NCBI RefSeq assembly: GCF_008039615.1
Contig: NZ_VDUZ01000017.1
Coordinates: 78,151 to 142,150 of the forward strand
Length of the DNA stretch: 64,000 nt
Reading direction: 5' to 3'
Origin: Vineibacter terrae
GTDB lineage: Bacteria; Pseudomonadota; Alphaproteobacteria; Reyranellales; Reyranellaceae
Below, piece after piece: positions 21,860 to 30,202 of the stretch; position 1 is the first letter of the stretch; every line of letters begins with the position of its first letter. The position numbers and the translations under genes are program-made. A model generated the notes under the pieces. It worked only from the letters and a program-made list of their open reading frames with translations, had not been told where the DNA came from and made no database searches.

Positions 21860-22729
21860 ATGGCCACCATTCGCAATCCCATTGAATATGCAAACGATTC
21901 GCTCAAGGGCCTGGGACATGTGCTGGGCTCGACATTCCACGCTGTCGGCGGCGCCGACGAAACCCGGCATGCTGCGCCCCCCGTTGTTAGCCGCATCGGA
22001 TTTGCCGATCTGCGCGATGCGTTGGCCAAGGGGTTCAACGACTTTGGCGCATTCCGTACCGACGTAATCTTCCTCGTGCTGGTCTATCCCGTCATCGGCC
22101 TGGTGCTGGCGCGCGCGGCCTTCGGCCAGGACATGCTGCCGCTGCTGTTCCCCCTGGCATCGGGCTTCGCGTTGGTCGGTCCCGTGGCCGCGGTCGGCCT
22201 GTACGAGATGAGCCGCCGGCGCGAGCAAGGACACGAGATCAGCTGGGCGGACGCCTTCGGCGTGGTCCGCTCGCCGGCGTTCGGCGCCATCATGGTGCTG
22301 GGCCTGCTGCTGGTGGGTATTTTCGGCGTCTGGCTGTTCGCAGCGCAACTCATCTACGACATGACGCTGGGCCCCGAGCCGCCAGCCTCGTTCTTGGGCT
22401 TCGCCCATGACGTGTTCACGACCAGCGCTGGTTGGACCATGATCGTGGTCGGTGTCGGCGTCGGCTTCCTGTTCGCTGTTGCGGTGCTGGCCATCAGCGT
22501 CGTGTCGTTCCCGCTGATGCTCGACCGTGGCACGGCGCTGGACACGGCGGTCGGCACGTCGATCCGGGCCGTGAAGGCCAACCCTGGCCCTATGGCGGTC
22601 TGGGGCATGATCGTGGCCGGCGGCCTCGTGCTGGGCTCGATCCCCTTGTTCATCGGCCTGATCATCGTCATGCCCGTGCTGGGACACGCCACTTGGCACC
22701 TCTACCGCAAGGTGGTGCCGCGACCGTAG
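21860..22729 (+). CDS. DUF2189 domain-containing membrane protein
   Basis: A 289-aa polytopic protein with about six membrane spans in the residue 70-280 region, matching the DUF2189 family in layout: RIGFADLRDALAKGFNDFGA before the first span, the conserved LASGFALVGPVAAVGLYEMSRR in the second, and a C-terminal GHATWHLYRKVV. The start is ATG 21860, behind GGGAGGATCGTCT. No function is established for the family; it is frequently noted near cytochrome or membrane genes. It stands alone here, with 193 bases upstream and the convergent Bug operon 2 bases downstream of its stop. Confidence 0.8.
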   Translation: MATIRNPIEYANDSLKGLGHVLGSTFHAVGGADETRHAAPPVVSRIGFADLRDALAKGFNDFGAFRTDVIFLVLVYPVIGLVLARAAFGQDMLPLLFPLASGFALVGPVAAVGLYEMSRRREQGHEISWADAFGVVRSPAFGAIMVLGLLLVGIFGVWLFAAQLIYDMTLGPEPPASFLGFAHDVFTTSAGWTMIVVGVGVGFLFAVAVLAISVVSFPLMLDRGTALDTAVGTSIRAVKANPGPMAVWGMIVAGGLVLGSIPLFIGLIIVMPVLGHATWHLYRKVVPRP

Positions 22730-22730
22730 G

Positions 22731-22940
22731 TCAACCACCCGCTACGTCGTCTCCGCGGGCGCGATACCGATCGCAATCGTCGAGGTGGACGCGCAGCGTG
22801 ATCAACCGGCCAACGACCTCGAACGGCGGCTCGACATGCGTGACACCAGCCTTGACGGACCCGTCCGTAAGGCTTTCAGGCTGTGGGATCGACATGCCGG
22901 TCCCGCAGACAGCCTCCCGCACCGGAACGCTCGCTTCCAC
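22731..22940 (-). CDS. Small hypothetical ORF at the end of the Bug operon
   Basis: A 69-codon frame starting at GTG 22940, 3 bases after the Bug gene stop, and ending 2 bases from the convergent DUF2189 gene. The sequence VEASVPVREAVCGTGMSIPQ continues with PESLTDGSVKAGVTHVEPPF; I recognise no family. An internal ATG gives a 54-aa version. Its tight spacing favours co-translation, but it may be spurious or the remnant of a longer gene. Confidence 0.3.
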   Translation of the reverse strand: MEASVPVREAVCGTGMSIPQPESLTDGSVKAGVTHVEPPFEVVGRLITLRVHLDDCDRYRARGDDVAGG

Positions 22941-22943
22941 TGC

Positions 22944-23912
22944 CTATTGCCGCTGGATGCCGAGCTGATCCGCCGTGCGGCGCCAGAGGTCCTGCTCCGA
23001 CCGGATGAACTGCGCCAGCGCGACGCCTGACAGCGCCTCGGGATACATGCCGAGGGCTCCCATACGCGCCGCGACCTCTTGATCGACGGTGGCCTTCCTG
23101 ATTTCCGCCGCCAGCCGCTCGACGATGGCATCTGGTGTTCCCCGCGGCGCGACGAGCACGAACCACCCGTCAACGACCATATCCGGCACCATCTCTGCGA
23201 CGGTGGGCACCGTCGGATACCGGGCCAGACGTTTTCTCGAGAAGACGGCAATCGGTGTCAGCTTCCCGGACTCGACCATCGAGGCCAGCGCCGCAACACC
23301 ATCGGTCATCAGCATGGCATCACGGCTCAGCAGCGCCGATATGGCGGTCGTGCTGCCGTTGAACGACACGGTGAAGAATTTGCTGCCGCTGCGATGAGCC
23401 AGCATCTCGGTCGCAAGGTGCGGCACCGAGTTGAAACCGGAAACCGCAACGGTCACGATATCCGGCTGTGCCTTGGCCAGAGCAAGGACGCCGCCCAGCG
23501 TCTGGGCTGGCGCGTGCGCTGCCGCCACCATCAGCAGCGGGGCACGTGCCACCAGCGCGACAGGAACGAAATCCTTGTCGAAGTCGTACTGCATCTCCTT
23601 CATCGTATGCGGTGCAACCGTGATCGCCGAAGCGTGAACGACGCCCAGCGCATAGCCATCCGCAGGCAGACGCCTCAGTGCGCCCAACGCGATGTTGCCT
23701 CCCGCGCCGCCGCGCGAATCGACAATGAACTGCTGCTGGAACGCCCGGCCCAACCGGTCGGCCAGCAGCCGCGCCATGACGTCGGGTGCAGAACCTGTTG
23801 CTGCCGTCACGATCACTCGCACCGGTTTGTGTGGCCAGTTTTCGGCCAGCACGCCAGTCGGCACGCCCACCAGCACCGCCAGCCATAACACCAGCGTATC
23901 GGCCATCCTCAT
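22944..23912 (-). CDS. Bug-family (TctC-like) periplasmic solute-binding protein
   Basis: A 322-aa tripartite tricarboxylate transporter receptor. The signal peptide is residues 1-23 (MRMADTLVLWLAVLVGVPTG, cut near VLA-EN), followed by the family opening WPHKPVRVIVTAATGSAPDV. The segment FIVDSRGGAGGNIALGAL is the classic Bug ligand-loop motif, as is ADGYALGVVHAS. It lies third in an operon after the hydroxylase and dioxygenase, and its ATG overlaps the dioxygenase stop by 4 bases. No TctA or TctB membrane subunits are in the window, so it is an orphan receptor that may feed a distant transporter or act in sensing; the ligand is probably an aromatic acid related to the adjacent enzymes (inference). 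Confidence 0.9.
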   Translation of the reverse strand: MRMADTLVLWLAVLVGVPTGVLAENWPHKPVRVIVTAATGSAPDVMARLLADRLGRAFQQQFIVDSRGGAGGNIALGALRRLPADGYALGVVHASAITVAPHTMKEMQYDFDKDFVPVALVARAPLLMVAAAHAPAQTLGGVLALAKAQPDIVTVAVSGFNSVPHLATEMLAHRSGSKFFTVSFNGSTTAISALLSRDAMLMTDGVAALASMVESGKLTPIAVFSRKRLARYPTVPTVAEMVPDMVVDGWFVLVAPRGTPDAIVERLAAEIRKATVDQEVAARMGALGMYPEALSGVALAQFIRSEQDLWRRTADQLGIQRQ

Positions 23913-24787
23913 GACAGGCGCTCGCCAGACTGGTGCCCCCAGGTGCTGAACCGCTCGTATCGCCCCGGGCTCCAGGGCGTGGTCTCGATGCGCAGGCCGC
24001 CCCAGCCGACCTCCAGGTCGAAGCCGGATGGCGTGCGGCAGTAGAACGACACCATGCGGTCGTTGGGATGCTGTCCCAGCGTGCGCGTGATCGGCACGCC
24101 GGCGTCGCGCGCCCGGTCATAGGCCAGGCCGACATCCTCCAGCGCGGCGGCTTCGACCATGATGTGGTTGAGCCGTTTGGGCAGCGTCATCGGCAGGCCG
24201 GCATAGGCGATCGAATGGTGCCGCGGGTTCAGGTGCAGGAAGGACACCGTTACGGGCAACGGTCCGATCCGGTCGTGGATACGATCGCTCAGCCCCGCGC
24301 CCAGCGCATCGACACAGAAGCGCTCGCTGCCGGGAAGGTCGGCCGTGCCCAACACGATGTGCCCCAGCCCGCCATCGCCGGTCACGAACCCGCCGGCGAC
24401 CAGGGGTGAGCGGAAGACCTCGCCGCCATCACGCGCACCCGTCGCCAGCTCGAACGGTGTGCCGTTGGGATCGTCGAACCGGAAGAACCGCGTCACGCCG
24501 CGCAGCGCCGCCTCGCCGTCGCTGCCCGGGGACACGGCGACGCCGGCGCCGCGCAGACGTGCAACCCGCTGCTCCAGCGCCGCCTCGGAGTCGACCTCGA
24601 AGCCCGCGAAGGCGAGGTCATCGCGACTGCCGGGCAGCACCAGGATGCGCCGGGCACGCGCGTCGAAGCGGCATGCCAGCCCGGCATTGAGGGTCTCAAC
24701 CGCGAAGCCGCAGATCGCGTCGGCAAACCGTGCCCACGCCGCGAGGTCCGATGCCTCGACGCCGATATAGCCGAGCCGGATCGTCAT
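23909..24787 (-). CDS. Extradiol ring-cleavage dioxygenase, VOC superfamily (BphC type)
   Basis: A 292-aa type I extradiol dioxygenase that opens catechol-type rings next to the two hydroxyls using Fe(II) and O2. It has two glyoxalase-like modules: residues 4-118 (degenerate, no metal) and 139-265 (catalytic). The metal triad appears to be His143 (GLGHIVLG), His208 (RLNHIMVE) and Glu259 (GFDLEVGW), with the acid/base His at 190-191 (NPRHHS). The length matches BphC/HsaC-like enzymes. The start is ATG 24787, overlapping the monooxygenase stop by 4 bases. With the hydroxylase it forms the two-step unit phenol to catechol to ring-opened product. Confidence 0.9.
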   Translation of the reverse strand: MTIRLGYIGVEASDLAAWARFADAICGFAVETLNAGLACRFDARARRILVLPGSRDDLAFAGFEVDSEAALEQRVARLRGAGVAVSPGSDGEAALRGVTRFFRFDDPNGTPFELATGARDGGEVFRSPLVAGGFVTGDGGLGHIVLGTADLPGSERFCVDALGAGLSDRIHDRIGPLPVTVSFLHLNPRHHSIAYAGLPMTLPKRLNHIMVEAAALEDVGLAYDRARDAGVPITRTLGQHPNDRMVSFYCRTPSGFDLEVGWGGLRIETTPWSPGRYERFSTWGHQSGERLS

Positions 24788-26445
24788 GAACGTGCCTCCT
24801 GTTGCCTGGCTCCGCGGACACGCTCCAGCAGCGCATCGATCGCTGCGGGAGGCGCATGGCCACGCCACGCGACACGCTGGTCGGGCCGCACCAGGACCAG
24901 AGGGTGGTCGTACAGAGCTGCCGCCTGCGGCTCGGCGCTGATGTCGACAACTGCCAGCGGCAGCCCCTGGCGTGTCGCCGCCGCCTGGAACGCCGTCGAC
25001 AGCGGCGTTCGGCCATGCGTGACCAGGGTGAAATCCGGCCCGAGCAGATCGTGCAGCCAAGCGCCATCGCGCAGGCGGGCCTGCGGGGCACGGCAACCCG
25101 GCGTCGTCGAGGGCTCGTAGCGGTCGATCTCGAAGGCCGGCGCGATGCCATCGTCGTAGGCGATGACCGGCGAGCCGCCATAGGCGATGGCGAAGTTCAA
25201 CCCCACGGGGTTGAACTGCGCCTTGTCCGTCGCCAGCAGCGCCGCGCCGTATGCCCGTCGAGCGCCATCACCGTCGGGGCCGTCATCCTCCAGCGCCGCC
25301 GGCAGCCTGACGCGGCCCTGCTCGGCGAACAGCCGCTGCGCGGCGCGCGACACCTGCTCGCCGATCGGCTGCCGCTCCGCCTCGTAGGCGTCCAGCAGCG
25401 CGCTCGATCCCCAGCCTTTGAGGGTAGCCGCCAGCATCCAGCCCAGCGATATGGCATCTTCGATGCCCGCGTTCATGCCGAAGCCGCCATAGGGAATCCA
25501 GAGATGGGCGGCGTCGCCGGCCAGGAACATGTTGCCGGCACGATAGCGGTCGGCGACCAGGCGGCGTCCGGTCCAATCCTCCGCAGCCAGGATCTCGACA
25601 TCGACTGGTGCGCCGATCACCTGCGCGATCATGGCGCGCGTGTCGGTGGCATCGAACGCCTCCTCCCGCCGCAGCGTGCAATGGCACAGCCACAGCGACT
25701 CGCCGTCCAGGGCGATCACGTTGCCGCGCCGCTCGTCGTTGATGATCCAGGTCATCCAGGCAGCGGCCCGGGGCTGGCGCGCCTTCAGGTCGTGGGACCG
25801 CAGATAGACGGAGCGCGTGCGGGACAGGTTGTCGTCACCGTGCAGCTTCGCGCCGATCGCCTTGCGGACCAGGCTGCGCGCGCCATCGCAGCCGACGGCG
25901 AAACGCGCACGCAGCCGGCGCTCGCTGCCCGTAGCGGGATGGCGGACCAGCGCCTCGACACCGGCCCCACGGTCCGTCAGCGCAGTCACCTCGGCATCGA
26001 AGTCCACCGCGATACTCAGCGTGTCCATCGCGTGCCGGCGCAGCACGGGCTCGAGATACAACTGGCTGATGCGATGCGGCGGCTCCGGCGTCGGCCACGT
26101 GCCGTCCAGCGAACCGTCCGCATCGTCATAGCGCCGGGACCACGCAGGGAACGGAAAGCGGCCCAGCTCGTGACCGAGGAAGCGCGTGGCGTAGGCGACA
26201 TCACAGGGGTGATCCGCCGGCAGGCCGGCGCGACGCACCTCGGCCGCGACGCCCAGCCGCCGGAAGATCTCCATGCTGCGCGCGCTCGTGGTGTTGCATT
26301 TGGGATGGGCCGGCGCATCGGCGGGGCGCGCCTCGAGCACCCGCACGCTGACACCGCGGCTGGCGAGATCCATCGCCAGCGTCAGGCCGACCGGCCCGGC
26401 CCCCACCACCAGGACATCGCAATCGCAGCCGTTCGTGTCGCTCAT
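24784..26445 (-). CDS. FAD-dependent aromatic-ring monooxygenase
   Basis: A 553-aa flavoprotein hydroxylase of the PheA/TfdB/MhpA group (FAD_binding_3), adding a hydroxyl ortho to an existing phenolic group with NAD(P)H and O2. The FAD dinucleotide motif is VVGAGPVGLTLAMDLASRGV (from about residue 13), the second FAD motif is VGCDGARSLVR, and the FAD/substrate GD motif is MFLAGDAAHLWIPYGGFGMN (about residues 304-323). A C-terminal thioredoxin-like domain (about residues 420-553) is typical. I start it at ATG 26445 (MSDTNGCDCDVLVVG). It is the first gene of the three-gene operon divergent from a LysR gene. Confidence 0.9.
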   Translation of the reverse strand: MSDTNGCDCDVLVVGAGPVGLTLAMDLASRGVSVRVLEARPADAPAHPKCNTTSARSMEIFRRLGVAAEVRRAGLPADHPCDVAYATRFLGHELGRFPFPAWSRRYDDADGSLDGTWPTPEPPHRISQLYLEPVLRRHAMDTLSIAVDFDAEVTALTDRGAGVEALVRHPATGSERRLRARFAVGCDGARSLVRKAIGAKLHGDDNLSRTRSVYLRSHDLKARQPRAAAWMTWIINDERRGNVIALDGESLWLCHCTLRREEAFDATDTRAMIAQVIGAPVDVEILAAEDWTGRRLVADRYRAGNMFLAGDAAHLWIPYGGFGMNAGIEDAISLGWMLAATLKGWGSSALLDAYEAERQPIGEQVSRAAQRLFAEQGRVRLPAALEDDGPDGDGARRAYGAALLATDKAQFNPVGLNFAIAYGGSPVIAYDDGIAPAFEIDRYEPSTTPGCRAPQARLRDGAWLHDLLGPDFTLVTHGRTPLSTAFQAAATRQGLPLAVVDISAEPQAAALYDHPLVLVRPDQRVAWRGHAPPAAIDALLERVRGARQQEARS

Positions 26446-26522
26446 CGTCGCGCCCTGGGCGTCGTTTCCTCGACGCCGGGCGTACATCACGCGCGCATGG
26501 GCGGGAAATCGAGAGTCGGCAT

Positions 26523-26549
26523 CCAGGTATCAACGGTATAAATACCTGG
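26523..26549. promoter_or_regulatory. LysR-type operator (perfect T-N11-A inverted repeat)
   Basis: CCAGGTAT, 11 bases, then ATACCTGG: a perfect 8-bp inverted repeat with the T-N11-A spacing that defines LysR binding sites. It lies 26 bases before the LysR start and 78 bases before the monooxygenase start. A further half-site-like AGGTATCC follows at about 26557, between the operator and the LysR ribosome binding site (CAGGAG). This fits autorepression plus activation of the divergent operon. Confidence 0.8.
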
Positions 26550-26574
26550 CTGCCGAGGTATCCAGGAGTGACGC

Positions 26575-27486
26575 ATGACCAACCTGCGCCGCGTCAACCT
26601 CAACCTGATGCCGGTGCTGCGCGAGCTCCTGCGGACCCGCAATGTGACGCGCGCGGCCGAACGCCTGGGCCTCACCCAGTCGGCCACCAGCGCCGCCCTG
26701 GGGCGCCTGCGCCTGCTCCTGCAGGACGACCTGCTGGTGATGGTGGGACGCCGCATGCAGCTGACGGAGACGGCGGAGCGTCTGGTCGTGCCGCTGGAGG
26801 AAGCCCTGGCGGCGCTCGAGCAGGCCATCGTGCCGCCGGCGTTCGACCCAGCCCGCCTCGACCGCCGGTTCGTGATCGCCACCGCCGATTACGTTTCCTT
26901 CCTGTTGGCGCCGGCGGTCGTGCGCGGCATCACCCGGGCGGCGCCGCGCTGTACGCTCCAGATCGTCGACATCCCGGCCAACTATGCCGCCGCCATGCGC
27001 ATGGGCGCGGCTGACCTGCTGCTGGCGCCCGATCTGGGGATCAGCCGGCAGCCGGGCATGAAGCGCGCGCCACTGATACGGGACCGCATGGTCTGCATCG
27101 CCGCCCGGGATCACCCCGATATCGGGGCGCGGCTGGATCGGCGGACCTATCTACGGCTGCCGCACGCGACCTTCCGCACCGGCGGCGACAACGAGACCAG
27201 CTTCGAGCAGCACCTGCTGCACCGCCTGAACGTGCGGCAGAACGACGTGGTGTTCGTGCCCAACTTCATGCTGCTGCCGCAGATCGTGGCCGAGACCGCC
27301 TGCATCGCCCTCGTCCACCGCAGGCTCGCCGAGCGCTTTGCGGTGATGGCGCCGATCCGCATCATCGAGCCGCCGCTGCGGCTGCCCGACATCGAGATCG
27401 CGATGTTCTGGACCGCCAGCCAGGATCGCGATCCCGCCCATCAGTGGCTGCGCGCCCTCCTGAAGGCGGCAGCCACTGAGGCTTGA
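26575..27486 (+). CDS. LysR family transcriptional regulator (NahR/NodD-like)
   Basis: A 303-aa LysR protein of the NahR/NodD/LeuO-like branch, judged by its opening VNLNLMPVLRELLRTRNVTR and the recognition helix region RLGLTQSATSAALGRLRLLL. The effector domain begins around RLDRRFVIATADYVSFLLAP, close in style to regulators of aromatic catabolism. It is divergent from the hydroxylase/dioxygenase/Bug operon, with the T-N11-A operator between them, so it most likely controls that operon in response to an aromatic substrate or intermediate. It ends 12 bases before the convergent acyl-CoA ligase. Confidence 0.92.
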   Translation: MTNLRRVNLNLMPVLRELLRTRNVTRAAERLGLTQSATSAALGRLRLLLQDDLLVMVGRRMQLTETAERLVVPLEEALAALEQAIVPPAFDPARLDRRFVIATADYVSFLLAPAVVRGITRAAPRCTLQIVDIPANYAAAMRMGAADLLLAPDLGISRQPGMKRAPLIRDRMVCIAARDHPDIGARLDRRTYLRLPHATFRTGGDNETSFEQHLLHRLNVRQNDVVFVPNFMLLPQIVAETACIALVHRRLAERFAVMAPIRIIEPPLRLPDIEIAMFWTASQDRDPAHQWLRALLKAAATEA

Positions 27487-27497
27487 AGCGCGTAAGG

Positions 27498-29015
27498 CTA
27501 CAGCCCCAGCTTCGCCGCCAGCCCGATCCGCTGCAGCTTGCCGGTCGCACCCTTGGGAATCTCAGGCAGGAACAGCACCTTGCGCGGCACCTTGAAGTTG
27601 GCCAGCCGCGCGCTCACGAAGTCGCGCAGCTCCTTCTCGGTGGCGGCCATGCCTTCGCGCAGCACCACGGCGGCGGCGACCTCCTCGCCCAGCTTGTCGT
27701 GCGGCATCGCGAAGGTGACCACCTGCAGCACGGCGGGATGGTCCATCAGGACCTCATCCACCTCGCGCGGGGAGACCTTCTCGCCGCCACGGTTGATGAT
27801 CTCCTTCAGCCGCCCCGTGATGCTGATATAGCCCTCGCCGTCCATCACGCCCTGATCGCCGGTGCGGAACCAGCCGTTGGTGAAGGCCTCGCCGTTGGCG
27901 TTGGGGTTGTTCTCGTAGCCCGCCGTGACGTTGGCGCCGCGGATCACGATCTCGCCGGTCGCACCGGCTGCCAGCAGCGTGCCGGCCTCGTCCATGATCG
28001 CGATCTCGGGACCGGCGGCGACGCCGACGGTGCCCGGCTTGCGCGTGCCCGGCGGCAGCATGTTGCTCGCCATCTGGTGCGAAGCCTCGGTCATGCCGTA
28101 GGCCTCGATCACAGGGGCGCTGAACGTGGCCTCCAGCTCGGCGATCACCTGCGGCGGCAGCGAGGAGGACGAGGAGCGCACGAAGCGCAGCGGATTGGCG
28201 GTGATGATCGCCTTGTTCTGCGTCGCACGCGTCAGGATCGCCTGATGCATGGTGGGCACCGCGGTGTACCAGGTCGGCTTGGCCTCCTGCATCCAGGCGA
28301 AGAAGCGCAGCGCATTGAAGCCGGGTGTGCAGAACACGGCGCTGCCGGCCGAGAACGGCGCCAGCAGGCCGGCCATCAGCCCGTGGATATGGAACAGCGG
28401 CATGATGTTCAGGCCGCGGTCGCTTGCGGTGAACCGCAGCGCCTGGGCGATATTGCCGGCGGATGCGCAGATGTTGCGCTGCGCCAGCGGCACGATCTTG
28501 GGTCGCGACGTCGTGCCCGACGTGTGCAGGATCAGGGCGACATCGTCGGCTTCCGCATAGCGGCCGTTGCCGGTGCCGGCGCCGACATGATCGCCGAGCG
28601 TGAATGCGCCGGCGCCCTGCGACGGCTCGGCGGCGAGCTCGATCACCGGCACGCCCATCTTGCGGGCGACGCCGACCGCGGGCGAGTCGCTGCCCTTGTC
28701 GACCACCAGCGCCTTGGCGTTGATGTCGGACATATAGAACTCGAACTCGTCGGCGCGATAGGCGGGATTGAGCGGCGCGGCCGTGGCGCCCGCGGCGATG
28801 GCGACGAAGGCCGTGGCCATTTCCGGCCCGTTGGGCAGCACGATCGCCACCCTATCGTTGCGGCCGATGCCCATGCCATTGAGCGTGCCAAGGCTGCGAT
28901 CGACAAGCCCGCGCAGGCCGGCATAGGTGAGTGGCGGCGTGCCGGGTGCCGCGATCGCGACGTCGGCGTCGGCGCCCTTGGCCAGCAGTTCCCGCAGCGT
29001 CGAAACCCTCGTCAT
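27498..29015 (-). CDS. AMP-forming acyl-CoA ligase (oxalate-CoA ligase/Pcs60-like)
   Basis: A 505-aa ANL-superfamily adenylate-forming enzyme that activates a carboxylate with ATP and CoA. The P-loop is LHTSGTTSRPKIV (residues 163-175), A5 is EAYGMTEASHQMA, A7 is GWFRTGDQG, A8 is GRLKEIINRGGEKVSPREVD, and the catalytic Lys lies in PKGATGKLQR. The start is ATG 29015 (MTRVSTLRELLAKGADADV). Overall spacing and the YTAVPTMHQAIL segment recall oxalyl-CoA synthetases, but the substrate is not proven. It is 40 bases downstream of the PanE-like reductase, probably in one transcript. Confidence 0.85.
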   Translation of the reverse strand: MTRVSTLRELLAKGADADVAIAAPGTPPLTYAGLRGLVDRSLGTLNGMGIGRNDRVAIVLPNGPEMATAFVAIAAGATAAPLNPAYRADEFEFYMSDINAKALVVDKGSDSPAVGVARKMGVPVIELAAEPSQGAGAFTLGDHVGAGTGNGRYAEADDVALILHTSGTTSRPKIVPLAQRNICASAGNIAQALRFTASDRGLNIMPLFHIHGLMAGLLAPFSAGSAVFCTPGFNALRFFAWMQEAKPTWYTAVPTMHQAILTRATQNKAIITANPLRFVRSSSSSLPPQVIAELEATFSAPVIEAYGMTEASHQMASNMLPPGTRKPGTVGVAAGPEIAIMDEAGTLLAAGATGEIVIRGANVTAGYENNPNANGEAFTNGWFRTGDQGVMDGEGYISITGRLKEIINRGGEKVSPREVDEVLMDHPAVLQVVTFAMPHDKLGEEVAAAVVLREGMAATEKELRDFVSARLANFKVPRKVLFLPEIPKGATGKLQRIGLAAKLGL

Positions 29016-29055
29016 GTCACGCCCTCTCAAGCCATTACCAGATGCATCATGCTGA

Positions 29056-30060
29056 TCACGCCGGCTCGATCCGCAACCGCCCCTTGGCGGCCTGCAGCGA
29101 GCCGGCCAGGAGGCTGGCGCAGGCGTAGACCGCATCGATATGCGGCGTCGGCGTCTGCGTGATGCGGCCCAGCTCGACGACCGAGCCGACCAGCGCCTCG
29201 ACTTCGATGACGCGGCCCGCCTCGATATCCTGCAGCATCGAGGTCTTGTGCGCCCCGACCGCCTCGGCGCCGGCGATGCGCTTCTCGAGCGACACGCGGA
29301 AGCGGATGCCCAGCTTCTCGCCGACAGCCTGCGCCTCCTGCATCATCTTGGCCGCCAGGTCCCGCGTCAGCGGAAAGCGACAGATATCGACCAGGGTCGC
29401 ATGCGTGAGCGCGCTCAGCGGATTGAAGCTGAGGTTGCCCCACAGCTTGGTCCAGATCTCGGCCCGGATGTCGGAGGTCACGGGGGCCTTGAAGCCGGCC
29501 TTGCGCAGCGTCTCCGACACGGCCTTGATGCGCGGTGTCTCGCTGTTGTCGATCTCGGCGATCGAGAACCGGTTGCCCTCGATATGCTTGATGGATCCCG
29601 GCGCCGTGATCTCCGCTGCCGGATAGACCACCGAGCCGATCACGCGCTCGATCGGCAAATTGTCGGCGATCACACCGCCCGGATCGACGCTCTGCAGCCT
29701 GGCGCCCTCATGCGGCCCGGCCTGCTTCATGAAATACCACCAGGGAATGCCGTTCTGCGCCGTCATCACCATGGTATCAGGGCCATAAAGCGCGGGGAGG
29801 TCCTTGACGACCGCCGCCACCTGGTGGGCCTTCATGCCCAGGATCACCAGGTCCTGGGGGCCGGCGTCGGCGATCTTGTCGGTGGCGGCCACCCTGGCCA
29901 CGGTCTCGCCGCCGGCCTCGTCGGCAAGCCGCAGCCCGCCGGCACGGATCGCCGCCAGGTGCGGGCCGCGCGCGATCAACGTCACCTGCTCGCCAGCCTC
30001 GGCCAAGCGCACGCCAAGCAGCCCACCAATCGCACCGGCACCGACCACGCAGATCTTCAT
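29056..30060 (-). CDS. 2-dehydropantoate 2-reductase family (PanE/ApbA-like) oxidoreductase
   Basis: A 334-aa NADPH-dependent ketopantoate reductase family member. The Rossmann motif is VVGAGAIGGLLGVRLAEAG (residues 5-23). The family lysine and asparagine regions appear as LGMKAHQVAAVV, MTAQNGIPWWYF and EIWTKLWGNLSFNPLSAL. The C-terminal all-helical domain ends SLLAGSLQAAKGRLRIEPA. The start is ATG 30060. It is longer than E. coli PanE (about 300 aa). The protein belongs to the common paralogue group annotated ApbA, so pantothenate synthesis is not certain. Pairing with an acyl-CoA ligase suggests reduction of a 2-keto acid in a catabolic route. Confidence 0.82.
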   Translation of the reverse strand: MKICVVGAGAIGGLLGVRLAEAGEQVTLIARGPHLAAIRAGGLRLADEAGGETVARVAATDKIADAGPQDLVILGMKAHQVAAVVKDLPALYGPDTMVMTAQNGIPWWYFMKQAGPHEGARLQSVDPGGVIADNLPIERVIGSVVYPAAEITAPGSIKHIEGNRFSIAEIDNSETPRIKAVSETLRKAGFKAPVTSDIRAEIWTKLWGNLSFNPLSALTHATLVDICRFPLTRDLAAKMMQEAQAVGEKLGIRFRVSLEKRIAGAEAVGAHKTSMLQDIEAGRVIEVEALVGSVVELGRITQTPTPHIDAVYACASLLAGSLQAAKGRLRIEPA

Positions 30061-30172
30061 CACGCCTCCCACGGGGCCGGCACGCCCATCCGGCCGGCGG
30101 CGCACTTAATCACGTCGGCGCCGCCGGCTAAAGCCTCATGGCGGCATCTGACTTGTGACCGCGGCAGGGCCA

Positions 30173-30186
30173 TGACGCTGGCGTCA
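30173..30186. promoter_or_regulatory. Short inverted repeat before TauE-like gene
   Basis: TGACGC, 2 bases, GCGTCA: a perfect 6-bp inverted repeat ending 16 bases before the ATG at 30203. A TATAAG follows at 30193-30198. It could be an operator over the start region, but it is short enough to arise by chance. Confidence 0.25.
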
Positions 30187-30202
30187 GTTGCTATAAGGCG
30201 CA

